Shown: piece after piece, positions 51,917 through 60,096 of the stretch
Layout: each line of letters begins with the position of its first letter
Position numbering within the stretch: the first letter of the stretch is position 1
Position numbers and translations under genes: made by a program
DNA from: Cellulomonas sp. SG140
GTDB lineage: Bacteria > Actinomycetota > Actinomycetes > Actinomycetales > Cellulomonadaceae
DNA: 64,000 nucleotides
Direction of reading: 5' to 3'
NCBI RefSeq assembly: GCF_025770785.1
Contig: NZ_JANZLA010000002.1
Location: 393,698 to 457,697, forward strand
Notes under the pieces: model-generated
Seen by the model: the letters and a program-made list of their open reading frames with translations, nothing else
Told to the model about the DNA's origin: nothing
Databases searched by the model: none

Positions 51917-53551
51917 ATGTCGTCCACCGCGTCCGCGTCCTCGTCCCGTCTGCACGGCGCCCTGCGGTGGTGGACGGATCGCGGTGTCAGCACCCGCATC
52001 CTGACCGCCGTGCTGGTCGCCGCGCTGGTCGCGCTCGCGGTGGGCGTCGTGGGCATCGTCTCGATGGCGCGCAGCAACGCCGCGACGGCCGAGCTGTTCC
52101 AGAACCACGTCCAGGGCGTCGAGCAGGCCTCCACCCTTCGCCGCGCCATGGTGCAGATGCGCCTGGACGTCAGCAACCAGGCTCTGGCGCTGGGGGCGAC
52201 GGAGAAGAAGGAGGACGAGCGGGCGGTCGCGGACGACGAGAAGGAGGCGACCGACGCCCTGGCGGCCCTGAAGGCCCTGGACCTGTCGAGCACCCAACGT
52301 GGGTACGTCGCCGACGTCGAGCAGCAGCTCGCCGCGTACGTCGCCGTCCGGGACGGCAAGCTCCTGCCGGCGGGCCGAGCCAACGACATCGCCACGTGGA
52401 CCAACACGAGCAACGACCAGGCGACGGCGATCGTGATGGCGATGAACGCCGCGGTCACCAACCTGGTGGCGGACGAGAAGACCGCGGCGCAGGCGGCGAC
52501 GGATGCCGTGGCGGCCGAGTACCGGACCAGTCGGCTGCTCATGCTCGGTGCGCTGGTGATCGGCCTGAGCGCTGCCATCGCCCTGGGGCTGTTCGTCGCC
52601 CGCGGGATCGTGCGCGGCCTCGGCCGGGTGAAGGCGGTGTGCACCGCGCTCGAGCGCGCCGACCTGACGGTGACGACGGGGCTGACCTCGCACGACGAGG
52701 TCGGGCGGATGGGTCATGCGCTGGACGCCGCGATCGCCACTCTGCGGATGACCGTCGGGACGATCGACGCGTCCTCCACCTCGCTGGCGAACGCGACGGA
52801 GCAGATGGCGGCGTCCGGCGAGCAGATCGGCTCCAGCGCCGACGAGACGGCGGCGCAGGCGGGCGTGGTCTCCGCGTCGGCCGGCGAGGTGTCGCGCAAC
52901 GTGCAGGCGGTGGCAGCCGGGTCCGAGCAGATGGGTGCCTCGATCCTCGAGATCGCGCAGAACGCGACCGAGGCGGCGCGGGTGGCCGGCGAGGCGGTCG
53001 CGGCGGCTGCCGCGACCACGGAGACGGTGAGCCGGTTGGGCGACTCCTCCCGGGAGATCGGCAACGTGGTGAAGCTGATCACGTCGATCGCGGAGCAGAC
53101 CAACCTGCTGGCCCTCAACGCGACCATCGAGGCGGCGCGCGCCGGTGAGGCCGGCAAGGGGTTCGCGGTCGTCGCCGGTGAGGTCAAGGACCTCGCCCGC
53201 GAGACGGCCAGGGCGACGGAGGACATCGCCCGTCGCGTGGAGGCGATCCAGGCGGACACCGACGGGGCGGTGACCGCGATCGAGGAGATCACCGCGGTGA
53301 TCGGCGCGATCAACGACTACCAGACCACCATCGCCGCCGCCGTGGAGGAGCAGACCGCCACGACCAACGAGATGAACCGGGGCGTCACCAAGGCAGCCAC
53401 CGGGGCTGAGGCGATCGCCGCCACGATCTCCGGCGTCGCCGACGCGGCCGAGCTGACGACGCAGAACGTCACGCAGGCTCAGCAGTCGGTGACGGACATC
53501 GCCCGCATGTCGGTGGAGCTGCGCGAGCTGGTCGGACGGTTCACCGTCTGA
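51917..53551 (+). CDS. Methyl-accepting chemotaxis protein
   Basis: A 544-residue transmembrane chemoreceptor. One helix near residues 28-52 ([21 protein letters not shown]) and a second near 205-230 bound a helical sensor domain of four-helix-bundle type. A HAMP segment follows, then a long cytoplasmic coiled coil whose hairpin tip reads [21 protein letters not shown] and [13 protein letters not shown]. The receptor signals to CheA/CheW, but no chemotaxis partner genes lie in the window. Presence implies a motile host. The ligand is unknown. Confidence 0.94.
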   Translation: MSSTASASSSRLHGALRWWTDRGVSTRILTAVLVAALVALAVGVVGIVSMARSNAATAELFQNHVQGVEQASTLRRAMVQMRLDVSNQALALGATEKKEDERAVADDEKEATDALAALKALDLSSTQRGYVADVEQQLAAYVAVRDGKLLPAGRANDIATWTNTSNDQATAIVMAMNAAVTNLVADEKTAAQAATDAVAAEYRTSRLLMLGALVIGLSAAIALGLFVARGIVRGLGRVKAVCTALERADLTVTTGLTSHDEVGRMGHALDAAIATLRMTVGTIDASSTSLANATEQMAASGEQIGSSADETAAQAGVVSASAGEVSRNVQAVAAGSEQMGASILEIAQNATEAARVAGEAVAAAAATTETVSRLGDSSREIGNVVKLITSIAEQTNLLALNATIEAARAGEAGKGFAVVAGEVKDLARETARATEDIARRVEAIQADTDGAVTAIEEITAVIGAINDYQTTIAAAVEEQTATTNEMNRGVTKAATGAEAIAATISGVADAAELTTQNVTQAQQSVTDIARMSVELRELVGRFTV

Positions 53552-53580
53552 CGTGCGCCTCTGATGCGCGGGGTGCCGGT

Positions 53581-54546
53581 TCAGGCTCCTGCCGTCGGCG
53601 CGCCGCCCGACGGCGGCTCGCCGGAAGGCGCCTTGCCGGAGGGGACCTCGTCGGACCGCACCTCCTCGGACCGCACCTCCTCGGACCGCACCTCCTCGGA
53701 CGGCGCGCCGTCCGGCTCGGCCTCGCCCGTGGCGTCGTCGTCGCCTGCGCGGCCGTCCCCGGAACGCCACAGCAGCAGGAAGGCCACCGCACCGAGGAAG
53801 ACGACCAGGCTGGTCCAGTCGTTCAGGCGCAGCCCCAGGAAGTGGTTCGCGTGGTCCACCCGCAGCGCCTCGACCCACGCGCGACCGACCGTGTAGGCCG
53901 CGACGTACAGCGCGAAGAGGCGCCCGCTGCGCAGCGTGAAGCGCCGGCCGGCCCAGACGAGCAGCACCGCGACGCCGACGTCCCACAGCGACTCGTACAG
54001 GAACGTCGGCTGGTAGGTCGCGACGTCGGGGGTGTCCGCCGGGCGGTGGGCCGGGTCGATCAGCAGTCCCCAGGGCAGCGTGGTCGGGCCGCCGAACAGC
54101 TCCTGGTTGAAGTAGTTGCCCCATCGGCCGATCGCCTGGGCCAGCACGAGCCCGGGAGCAACCGCATCGGCGAAGTCCGCGAGCCGGACCCCGTGCTTGC
54201 GGCACCCGATCCACGCGCCGACTGCGCCCAGCGCAACCGCGCCCCAGATGCCGAGCCCGCCGTCCCAGATGTACAGCGCCCGGATCGGCTGCCGCCCCGG
54301 CGCGAAGTACAGCTCGGGGTCGGTGATCACGTGGTAGAGCCGGCCGCCGACGATGCCGAACGGCACCGCCCAGAACACGATGTCGAGCACCTGCTCGGGG
54401 TCACGGCCCCGAGCCGCCCAACGTCGCTGGGTCCACAGCGTCGCGATGACGATGCCGAGCAGGATGCAGAGGGCGTAGGCCCTGATCGGCACGGGACCGA
54501 GGTACCAGACGCCCTGCGACGGGCTGGGGATGTACGTCGGTCGCAT
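53581..54546 (-). CDS. lgt: Prolipoprotein diacylglyceryl transferase
   Basis: A 321-residue membrane enzyme that transfers diacylglyceryl from phosphatidylglycerol to the lipobox Cys of prelipoproteins. Helices alternate with the motifs GGRLYHVITD, WDGGLGIWGA and the signature IGRWGNYFNQELFGGPT containing the key Arg. The final about 65 residues form a hydrophilic tail with three exact SEEVR repeats, beyond the enzyme fold. Several lipoproteins in this window (a lipobox protein and the polysaccharide deacetylase) are possible clients. Confidence 0.95.
   Translation of the reverse strand: MRPTYIPSPSQGVWYLGPVPIRAYALCILLGIVIATLWTQRRWAARGRDPEQVLDIVFWAVPFGIVGGRLYHVITDPELYFAPGRQPIRALYIWDGGLGIWGAVALGAVGAWIGCRKHGVRLADFADAVAPGLVLAQAIGRWGNYFNQELFGGPTTLPWGLLIDPAHRPADTPDVATYQPTFLYESLWDVGVAVLLVWAGRRFTLRSGRLFALYVAAYTVGRAWVEALRVDHANHFLGLRLNDWTSLVVFLGAVAFLLLWRSGDGRAGDDDATGEAEPDGAPSEEVRSEEVRSEEVRSDEVPSGKAPSGEPPSGGAPTAGA
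53651..53695. repeat. 15-bp tandem repeat in the lgt 3' end
   Basis: Three exact 15-bp copies of TCGGACCGCACCTCC are followed by a partial diverged copy. Each unit is five codons, so on the coding strand they give SEEVR repeats in the Lgt C-terminal tail. The repeats keep the frame and are a likely site of length variation between strains. Confidence 0.9.
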
Positions 54547-54633
54547 CGTTCCTCACCACGCTGAGCCTCGACCGTCGGGTCCGTCGGTCACCGGATGCTC
54601 GCACACCGACCTGCGAGCCCGAAACGCCGTCGG

Positions 54634-55626
54634 TCAGGGCAGCAGCGACCGGAGCGTGATGAAGGAGTAGCCGCGCTCGCGCAGCCCCTCGATCACGGAG
54701 CCGAGTGCTGCGGCGTCGAGGGTGCTGCCGTCGTCCGGGTTGGCACCGACGTGCATCAGGACGATCTCGCCTGGCTGCGCCGCGTCGAGCACCCGGGCCC
54801 GCACCGACTCCACCGACTGCCCACCGCTCGTGCCCTTCCAGCCCAGCGTGTCCACCGTCCAGCGGAACGGGACGTACCCGGCGTCGTTGACCACGTGGAT
54901 GTCCTCCGCGGTCCGGGCGCCGTACGGGAAGCGGAACAGCGGCTTGGCGGCGTGCCCGGTCGCGGCACGGATCGACGCCTCCGCGGCCGCGAGCTGACGC
55001 TGGATCTCCACGGTCGTGGTCTGCGTGAAGTCCGGGTGCGAGTCGCTGTGGTTCCCGACGGGGTAGCCGGCGGCGCTGACGGCCCGGACGTCCGCCGGGT
55101 AGCGCCGGGCGAACTGACCGGTGACGAAGAACGTGGCCGGCACGTCGTAGCGGGCCAGCGTCGCCAGCACGGAGGCGACCCCCGCGTTCGACGATCCGGC
55201 GTCGAACGTCAGCGCCACCACGTTCCGGTCGGTGGCGACGCGGCTCACGTCCACACCGCGCCAGGCGGCGGGGACACCGGTCGGAGGCGCCGGGGGAGGG
55301 ACGGTGGGCGACGCGGGGGGCTGCGGCGGCGGAGCAGGGGGAGCGGGAGGCGAGGGCGACGGCGGGACGGGTGTCGGGGACGCCGGCGGCGAGCTGGCGG
55401 TCGCTGTCGGCGTCCCTGGTCCGGCGCTCGGGGCGGGTGTCGCGGAGGCGGTCGGCGCCGGGGTTCCGGTCGGAGCCTGCGAGGGCGCCGTCGACGTCGT
55501 GCAGCCGGCCCCCAGCAGCACCGTCAGCACCAGCCCGACCAGGGGGAGCCTTCGGCCGCGCCCGCGGGAGGGACCGGCGCCGACGACGCCGGCATCGGCA
55601 GACAGGACGACCGTGTCGACGCCCAT
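54634..55626 (-). CDS. Polysaccharide deacetylase (NodB-domain) lipoprotein
   Basis: 330 residues. A hydrophobic segment ends in a lipobox (LVGLVLTVLLGAGC), then a Pro/Thr/Ser-rich linker of about 80 residues, then a CE4 deacetylase domain. NodB motif 1 reads LTFDAG, with Ala where TFDDG has the second Asp. Motif 2 is NHSDSHPDF with the two metal His, motif 3 is RFPYGARTAED, and LMHVGANPDDG contains the late His. It would deacetylate peptidoglycan or another cell-wall glycan. The ATG has GGAGG 6 nt upstream. Confidence 0.9.
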   Translation of the reverse strand: MGVDTVVLSADAGVVGAGPSRGRGRRLPLVGLVLTVLLGAGCTTSTAPSQAPTGTPAPTASATPAPSAGPGTPTATASSPPASPTPVPPSPSPPAPPAPPPQPPASPTVPPPAPPTGVPAAWRGVDVSRVATDRNVVALTFDAGSSNAGVASVLATLARYDVPATFFVTGQFARRYPADVRAVSAAGYPVGNHSDSHPDFTQTTTVEIQRQLAAAEASIRAATGHAAKPLFRFPYGARTAEDIHVVNDAGYVPFRWTVDTLGWKGTSGGQSVESVRARVLDAAQPGEIVLMHVGANPDDGSTLDAAALGSVIEGLRERGYSFITLRSLLP

Positions 55627-55728
55627 GACGACCTCCACGTCCAGGGTGTCGCGACCGGCGTGCGCAGTCCAGGGACCTCCGGCCGGTCGCGCGTCGCCGG
55701 CTCGACCACGGCGACCCGACGTGGCCGC

Positions 55729-56437
55729 TCAGAGCAGGACCGGGACCTCGTGGTGACGCAGCTCGGCGATCGCCTCGAACAGCGCGCGGTTGAACGCCGC
55801 CGGGGCGTGGCTGTTGACGTCGTGCCCGGCGCCGGGCCCGACCGTCAGGCGGGTGGCGGGACGGGCGCGCAGGGAGCGGCGCTCCGTCGAGCCGCAGGGG
55901 GTCGCGGGCGCCGTTGACCAGCCAGACGGGCAGCGTCAGCCGTCGCAGGTCGGCCAGGGGCGAGTAGCCCGCGACCGCGGTCAGCATCTCCGTCACCACG
56001 TGCCACGACTCCCCGCCGACGCTCAGCAGCCGGTTGGCGTGGTGCGCCAGCCGCCGGTAGGCCCCGATGGGCTTGCCGCGCAGCTCCGTCGAGCACCCGG
56101 CGAGCACCACACCGGCCAGCCGGTGCTCGTGACGACCGGCGTAGGCGAGGGACGTGTACCCGCCCAGCGAGAGCCCGACCAGGAGCGGCGGGGTGAGGCA
56201 GGCGGCGACGGCCTCGTCGATCGCCTGGATCGCACCCTCGAGGGTGAACCGCTCGCCCCGGCGTGTCCCGTGCCCGGGGAGGTCGACGGCGACCGTGTGG
56301 TGGCCGCGTGCGCGGAGCGCGGCGACCTGGGGGTCCCAGATGGTCGAGGACGTGCGGGTGCCGTGCACGAGCACGATGGGGTGCGAGATGACGTCTCCTG
56401 CGAGGTCAGGCGGCGCCGGGGCGGTCCCGGCGGTCAC
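55729..56437 (-). pseudogene. Alpha/beta hydrolase broken by a +1 frameshift
   Basis: The first part reads as a normal hydrolase: IVLVHGTRTSSTIWDPQ, DLPGHGTRR, the nucleophile elbow VGLSLGGYTSLAYAG, and the Asp segment NGARDPLRLD. After that the frame loses coding sense and would run on 450 residues through the neighbouring genes. A +1 shift restores RSLRARPATRLTVGPGAGHDVN, with the catalytic His, and ends at a stop 49 codons later. One extra C (55884-55885) explains the shift. It is either a recent inactivation or a sequencing error. The start is GTG. Confidence 0.85.
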
Positions 56438-56522
56438 GCTCGGCGGTGAGCGTTCCGTCCACGGTACGTGCGGAACCTGGGAACCACCTTGGGAGGGTGG
56501 CTCGGCTCACAGGTGCCCTTGG

Positions 56523-57446
56523 TCACAGTCCCGGCACGCACGGCCCCGTGCCGAGCCGCGCCAGCCCGGCACGGTCGCCGTCGGCGAGGGAGGTGACGTT
56601 CACCGCCGCCGTGGGGTTCATCAGCTGGGTCGGGTCGTTCACGTGCCCCAGCCCCACGAGGTGGGCGAGCTCGTGCGTCACGACGCCCTGGGCGAGCGCG
56701 GTGCCGTTCGCTGAGCCGAGCAGCTGGGCGATCGCGGGTCCGTCGAGGACCACGATGCCGCTGACGTAGTGCGCCGTCCCGTGCAGCGTCACGGAGGAGG
56801 AGCCGGCGCTCCCGGCGACGTCGCCGGCGAGCTCCGGGGTCTCCGCCGGGGTCGACCAGGCGATCAGGACAGGTGCCCAGCGGCGCCCGTAGCGCTCGGG
56901 CTGGTACACCGGCCGGTGCTGCGTGGGCGCCTCGGTGGTGGTGCCGTCCGCGACGAACTGCAGCCCGGTCGCCTCGGAGATGCGGGCCAGCCCGGTGGCG
57001 ATCAGCACGTCGCCGCCGGCCGGTGCGCCGTCGGTGCGCACGACGTAGTGGAGGGGTCGGCACGGGTCGTAGGTGACGGGAGCGACCCCGTCGGCCTGCG
57101 TCTGCAGGAAGCTGTAGGGCCCGGTGGTGGGCGCGCCGAGCGGCGGGCTGCCCAGCGGCACGGCCGCCTCCTCCCGTCCGGGCGGGGGCGCGTTGCGGGC
57201 TGCGGCGGCGGAGCCGAGCCGTCCGCTCAGCCAGACGGTCGTCAGCGCGAGCAGCACCACCAGGACGGCGGCCAGGGACCGGCGACGGCGACGTGGCCGC
57301 GTGCCGAGCCGGGCGGCGAGAGCCTCGTCGAGCTGCGCGTCGCTCGACGCTCCGGTCCAGGCCGATGGCGTGGCCTCGAACGACGTGCTCGGCCCGTGCT
57401 GCTCGTCGTGCGGCCGGCGCTCGGGCCACCACGGCGGCTCGCTCAT
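56523..57446 (-). CDS. Membrane-anchored metzincin-like zinc protease
   Basis: 307 residues. A hydrophilic N-terminal region of about 50 residues precedes one helix (SLAAVLVVLLALTTVWLSG), so the catalytic domain is likely outside the cell. The zinc site is HELAHLVGLGH at residues 258-268, followed by a Met-turn candidate (QLMNP). This is the matrixin/metzincin pattern HExxHxxGxxH. No propeptide cysteine switch is evident. The ATG overlaps the fructosamine kinase stop, so it is co-translated with that gene. Its substrate is unknown. Confidence 0.87.
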   Translation of the reverse strand: MSEPPWWPERRPHDEQHGPSTSFEATPSAWTGASSDAQLDEALAARLGTRPRRRRRSLAAVLVVLLALTTVWLSGRLGSAAAARNAPPPGREEAAVPLGSPPLGAPTTGPYSFLQTQADGVAPVTYDPCRPLHYVVRTDGAPAGGDVLIATGLARISEATGLQFVADGTTTEAPTQHRPVYQPERYGRRWAPVLIAWSTPAETPELAGDVAGSAGSSSVTLHGTAHYVSGIVVLDGPAIAQLLGSANGTALAQGVVTHELAHLVGLGHVNDPTQLMNPTAAVNVTSLADGDRAGLARLGTGPCVPGL

Positions 57447-58222
57447 CGCTCCTCCGCCCATGGGCCGACGAGGTGGCACAGCTGCTCCCGGTAGCCACCG
57501 CCGAACAGCAGCGCGTGCACGCCGACCGGGTACAGCTGGTGCAGCCCCACACGGTGCTGCCAGCCGCGACGCAGCGGATGGACCTCCTGGTACGCCGCGA
57601 GCACCAGGTCGAGGTACGGCAGGCCGAACAGCGCCAGCATCGCCAGGTCGGTCTCCCGGTGACCGCCGTGCGCGGCGGGGTCGACCAGCGTCGCGCCCGC
57701 GGTGGTCCACACGACGTTGCCGGACCACAGGTCACCGTGCAGGCGGGCCGGGGTGTCGTCGTCGTCCAGCGCACCGCTGCGCAGCCGGCCGGCGACCCGT
57801 TCGAGGCCGTCGAGGGTCGCGGCGTCGACCGTCGACGAGCGGCGCAGCTCGGCCGCGAGCGGGAGGAGGCGACACTCCGCGAGGAAGGCGCCCCACGACG
57901 CGTGGCGGCCGGACGCCATGGGCAGCGGGTGCTCGAGCGGACCGAAGAACCCGTCCCCGGACCACCCCTCGGGCGGCACCCCGAACGCGTCCGCCCCGGC
58001 ATCGTGCAGGAGGGCGAGGCCGTGCCCCAGGTCACGTGCCGCGCCCGGCGATGCCGGTGCGGGTTCCAGCCGCACGAGGTCGAGGTGGTCCTCGGCGACG
58101 TCGAGCACCTCCACCACCGGCACGGCGTCGGCCGCGCGCAACCACCGCAGTCCCGCCGCCTCGCAGGCGAAGAAGCCGCTCGGCGCGCCCGCACGTTCCT
58201 TGCGGTGCACCCGTGCGGTCAT
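57443..58222 (-). CDS. Fructosamine kinase family protein
   Basis: A 259-residue kinase of the aminoglycoside-phosphotransferase-like fold. FFACEAAGLRWLRAA replaces the usual nucleotide-binding N-lobe segment. The catalytic loop is RLHGDLWSGNVVW, followed by LVDPAAHGGHRETDLAMLALFG. These match bacterial fructosamine-3-kinases, which phosphorylate glycated amines to allow deglycation. Overlaps of four bases on both sides (Lrp regulator and protease) indicate one mRNA. Physiological substrate not determined. Confidence 0.92.
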   Translation of the reverse strand: MTARVHRKERAGAPSGFFACEAAGLRWLRAADAVPVVEVLDVAEDHLDLVRLEPAPASPGAARDLGHGLALLHDAGADAFGVPPEGWSGDGFFGPLEHPLPMASGRHASWGAFLAECRLLPLAAELRRSSTVDAATLDGLERVAGRLRSGALDDDDTPARLHGDLWSGNVVWTTAGATLVDPAAHGGHRETDLAMLALFGLPYLDLVLAAYQEVHPLRRGWQHRVGLHQLYPVGVHALLFGGGYREQLCHLVGPWAEER

Positions 58223-58734
58223 CGGGTGTCCGACGGAAGGTGCAGGTGCTCGAACACCAGGCTGGTCTGGGTGTGTGCGACCTCCTGGCGGGTGGACAGG
58301 TGCTCCACGACGAAGGTGCGCAGCGCCTGCGAGTCCGCCACGGCCACGTGCACGAGCACGTCGTCCGAACCGCCCAGCAGGTACACGTCCTGGACCTCCG
58401 GTCGTTCGGCCAGGGCACGCGCGAACCGGCCGAGCCGCGCCCGGGCGGCCGCCTGCAGCCGGACGGCGATGATCGCCTGCAGCCCGCGGCCCAGCGCCTG
58501 AGGGTCCACCTGCGCGGTGAAGCCGCGCAGCACACCGGCCTCCCGCAGGGATCGGACGCGTGCGTGGCACGTGGACGGCGCGATCCCGACGCGGGCGGCG
58601 AGGTCCTTGTTGGACTGCCGGCCGTCGCGCTCCAGCTCGTGCAGGATCGCCCTGTCGACGTCGTCCAGGACCGCCGAGGATTCGGTCGACGCCGACCTCC
58701 GCGCAGGGCCCGATGACGACGATCCGACCGACAT
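58219..58734 (-). CDS. Lrp/AsnC-family transcriptional regulator
   Basis: 171 residues. The winged helix-turn-helix is DVDRAILHELERDGRQSNKDLAARVGIAPSTCHARV split over residues about 24-60. The C-terminal RAM domain reads QAIIAVRLQAAARA and VYLLGGSDDVLVHVAV. It is divergent from ald, like the mycobacterial AldR/ald pair, so it probably controls alanine dehydrogenase in response to an amino acid. TAGGTT lies 6 nt before the ATG, and the stop overlaps the kinase gene. Confidence 0.93.
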   Translation of the reverse strand: MSVGSSSSGPARRSASTESSAVLDDVDRAILHELERDGRQSNKDLAARVGIAPSTCHARVRSLREAGVLRGFTAQVDPQALGRGLQAIIAVRLQAAARARLGRFARALAERPEVQDVYLLGGSDDVLVHVAVADSQALRTFVVEHLSTRQEVAHTQTSLVFEHLHLPSDTR

Positions 58735-58781
58735 GGCGCGAACCTACCGAAGATCCTGCGGTGGTGACGCGCCGGAAACAC

Positions 58782-58811
58782 GTGAAGTTCACAATCGTGT
58801 GTGACGTGAAC
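58782..58811. promoter_or_regulatory. Candidate Lrp/AldR operator in the ald regulator intergenic region
   Basis: GTGAAGTTCAC (58782-58792) is a perfect 5+1+5 palindrome, and its half-site GTGAAC recurs at 58806-58811. Both lie in the 138-bp gap between the Lrp-type gene and ald, where AldR-type regulators bind repeated sites. The assignment rests on position and symmetry only. Confidence 0.5.
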
Positions 58812-58872
58812 CACACGGTGCACGTCCGGCCGGGACCACCCGGCCGCAGCCCGGGCGACCAGGAGCACGTCG

Positions 58873-60000
58873 ATGAAGGTGGGCATCCCCCGCGAGGTCA
58901 AGAACCGTGAGTACCGCGTCGCCGCCACCCCCGCAGGGGTGCACCGACTCGCCGCCGCGGGCCACGAGGTGCTCGTCGAGGCCGGCGCCGGCCTCGGGTC
59001 GGCGATCGACGACGAGCAGTACCGGGCGGCCGGCGCCACCGTCGTGCCGGACGCTGCCGCGGTGTGGACCCAGGCGGACGTCGTCTGCAAGGTGAAGGAG
59101 CCGGTGGAGTCCGAGTACGGGTACCTGCGGGACGACCTCGTCCTGTTCACGTACCTGCACCTCGCCGCCGACCGTCCTGCCACGGACGCGCTGCTCGCCG
59201 CCGGGACCACGTCGATCGCCTACGAGACCGTGCGCCTCGCCGACGGCTCGCTCCCCCTGCTCGCGCCGATGAGCGAGGTCGCCGGCCGGCTCGCCACCCA
59301 GGTGGGCGCCTACCACCTGATGCGGAACGAGGGCGGCCGCGGGGTGCTGCTCGGAGGCGTGCCGGGGGTGGACGGCGCCCGCGTGGTGGTGCTGGGCGGC
59401 GGGACCGTCGGCTTCCACGCGGCGACGATCGCGGTCGGCATGCGTGCGCAGGTCACCGTGCTGGACGTGTCCGTGCCGCGGCTGCGGCGCCTCGACGTCG
59501 AGCTCGGGGGCGCCGTGCGGACCGTGGCCTCCAGCGCGTGGGCGGTGGAGGAGGCGCTGCTCGAGGCGGACCTGGTGATCGGTGCCGTGCTGGTGCCGGG
59601 CGCGCGGGCCCCTCACCTCGTCAGCAACGAGCTGGTGTCGCGGATGCAGCGCGGGTCGGTGCTCGTGGACGTCGCGGTGGACCAGGGTGGGTGCTTCGAG
59701 GACACCCGCCCCACCACGCACGACGAGCCGACGTTCGCCGTGCACGGCTCCGTGTTCTACTGCGTCGCCAACATGCCGGGTGCCGTGCCGGTCACGTCGA
59801 CGCGCGCGCTGACCAACGTGACCATGCCGTACCTCGGCGCCCTGGCCGACGACGGTTGGCGCGCCGCGCTCGCGGCGGACCCGGCGCTCGCGGCCGGCCT
59901 GACCACGCACGCGGGCCGCCTGTACAGCGAGCCCGTGGGCCTGGCGCACGGCTACCCGGTGGCCTCGCCCGCCGACGTCCTGCGGAGCACCACGGTCTAG
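58873..60000 (+). CDS. ald: Alanine dehydrogenase
   Basis: A 375-residue NAD-dependent enzyme interconverting L-alanine and pyruvate with ammonia. The N-terminus MKVGIPREVKNREYRVAATPAG is the family start in two parts (substrate Arg and Lys). The NAD-binding motif is VVVLGGGTVGFHAATIA, and VDVAVDQGGCFEDTRPTTHD with YCVANMPGAVPVTST are ald signatures. AGGAG precedes the ATG. The divergent Lrp-type regulator probably controls it by amino-acid availability. Confidence 0.96.
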   Translation: MKVGIPREVKNREYRVAATPAGVHRLAAAGHEVLVEAGAGLGSAIDDEQYRAAGATVVPDAAAVWTQADVVCKVKEPVESEYGYLRDDLVLFTYLHLAADRPATDALLAAGTTSIAYETVRLADGSLPLLAPMSEVAGRLATQVGAYHLMRNEGGRGVLLGGVPGVDGARVVVLGGGTVGFHAATIAVGMRAQVTVLDVSVPRLRRLDVELGGAVRTVASSAWAVEEALLEADLVIGAVLVPGARAPHLVSNELVSRMQRGSVLVDVAVDQGGCFEDTRPTTHDEPTFAVHGSVFYCVANMPGAVPVTSTRALTNVTMPYLGALADDGWRAALAADPALAAGLTTHAGRLYSEPVGLAHGYPVASPADVLRSTTV

Positions 60001-60096
60001 GGCGTCGACGGACGGTCGAGGCAGCACGCACGGCGTCGGCGCCGGCCCGTCGCGGCCGGACCACGGTCCGTGTCGGCCTGCTGCGACGATGGCGTC

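Noticed and set aside
53651-53695. CRISPR-like repeats
   Set aside because: The units are contiguous with no spacers, are in-frame codon repeats in lgt, and no cas genes are present.
54401-56437. A 678-residue open frame on the minus strand spanning the hydrolase and deacetylase genes
   Set aside because: Only its first about 185 residues look like protein. The rest is a shadow frame rich in Arg, Ala and Pro after a frameshift, overlapping two well-supported genes.
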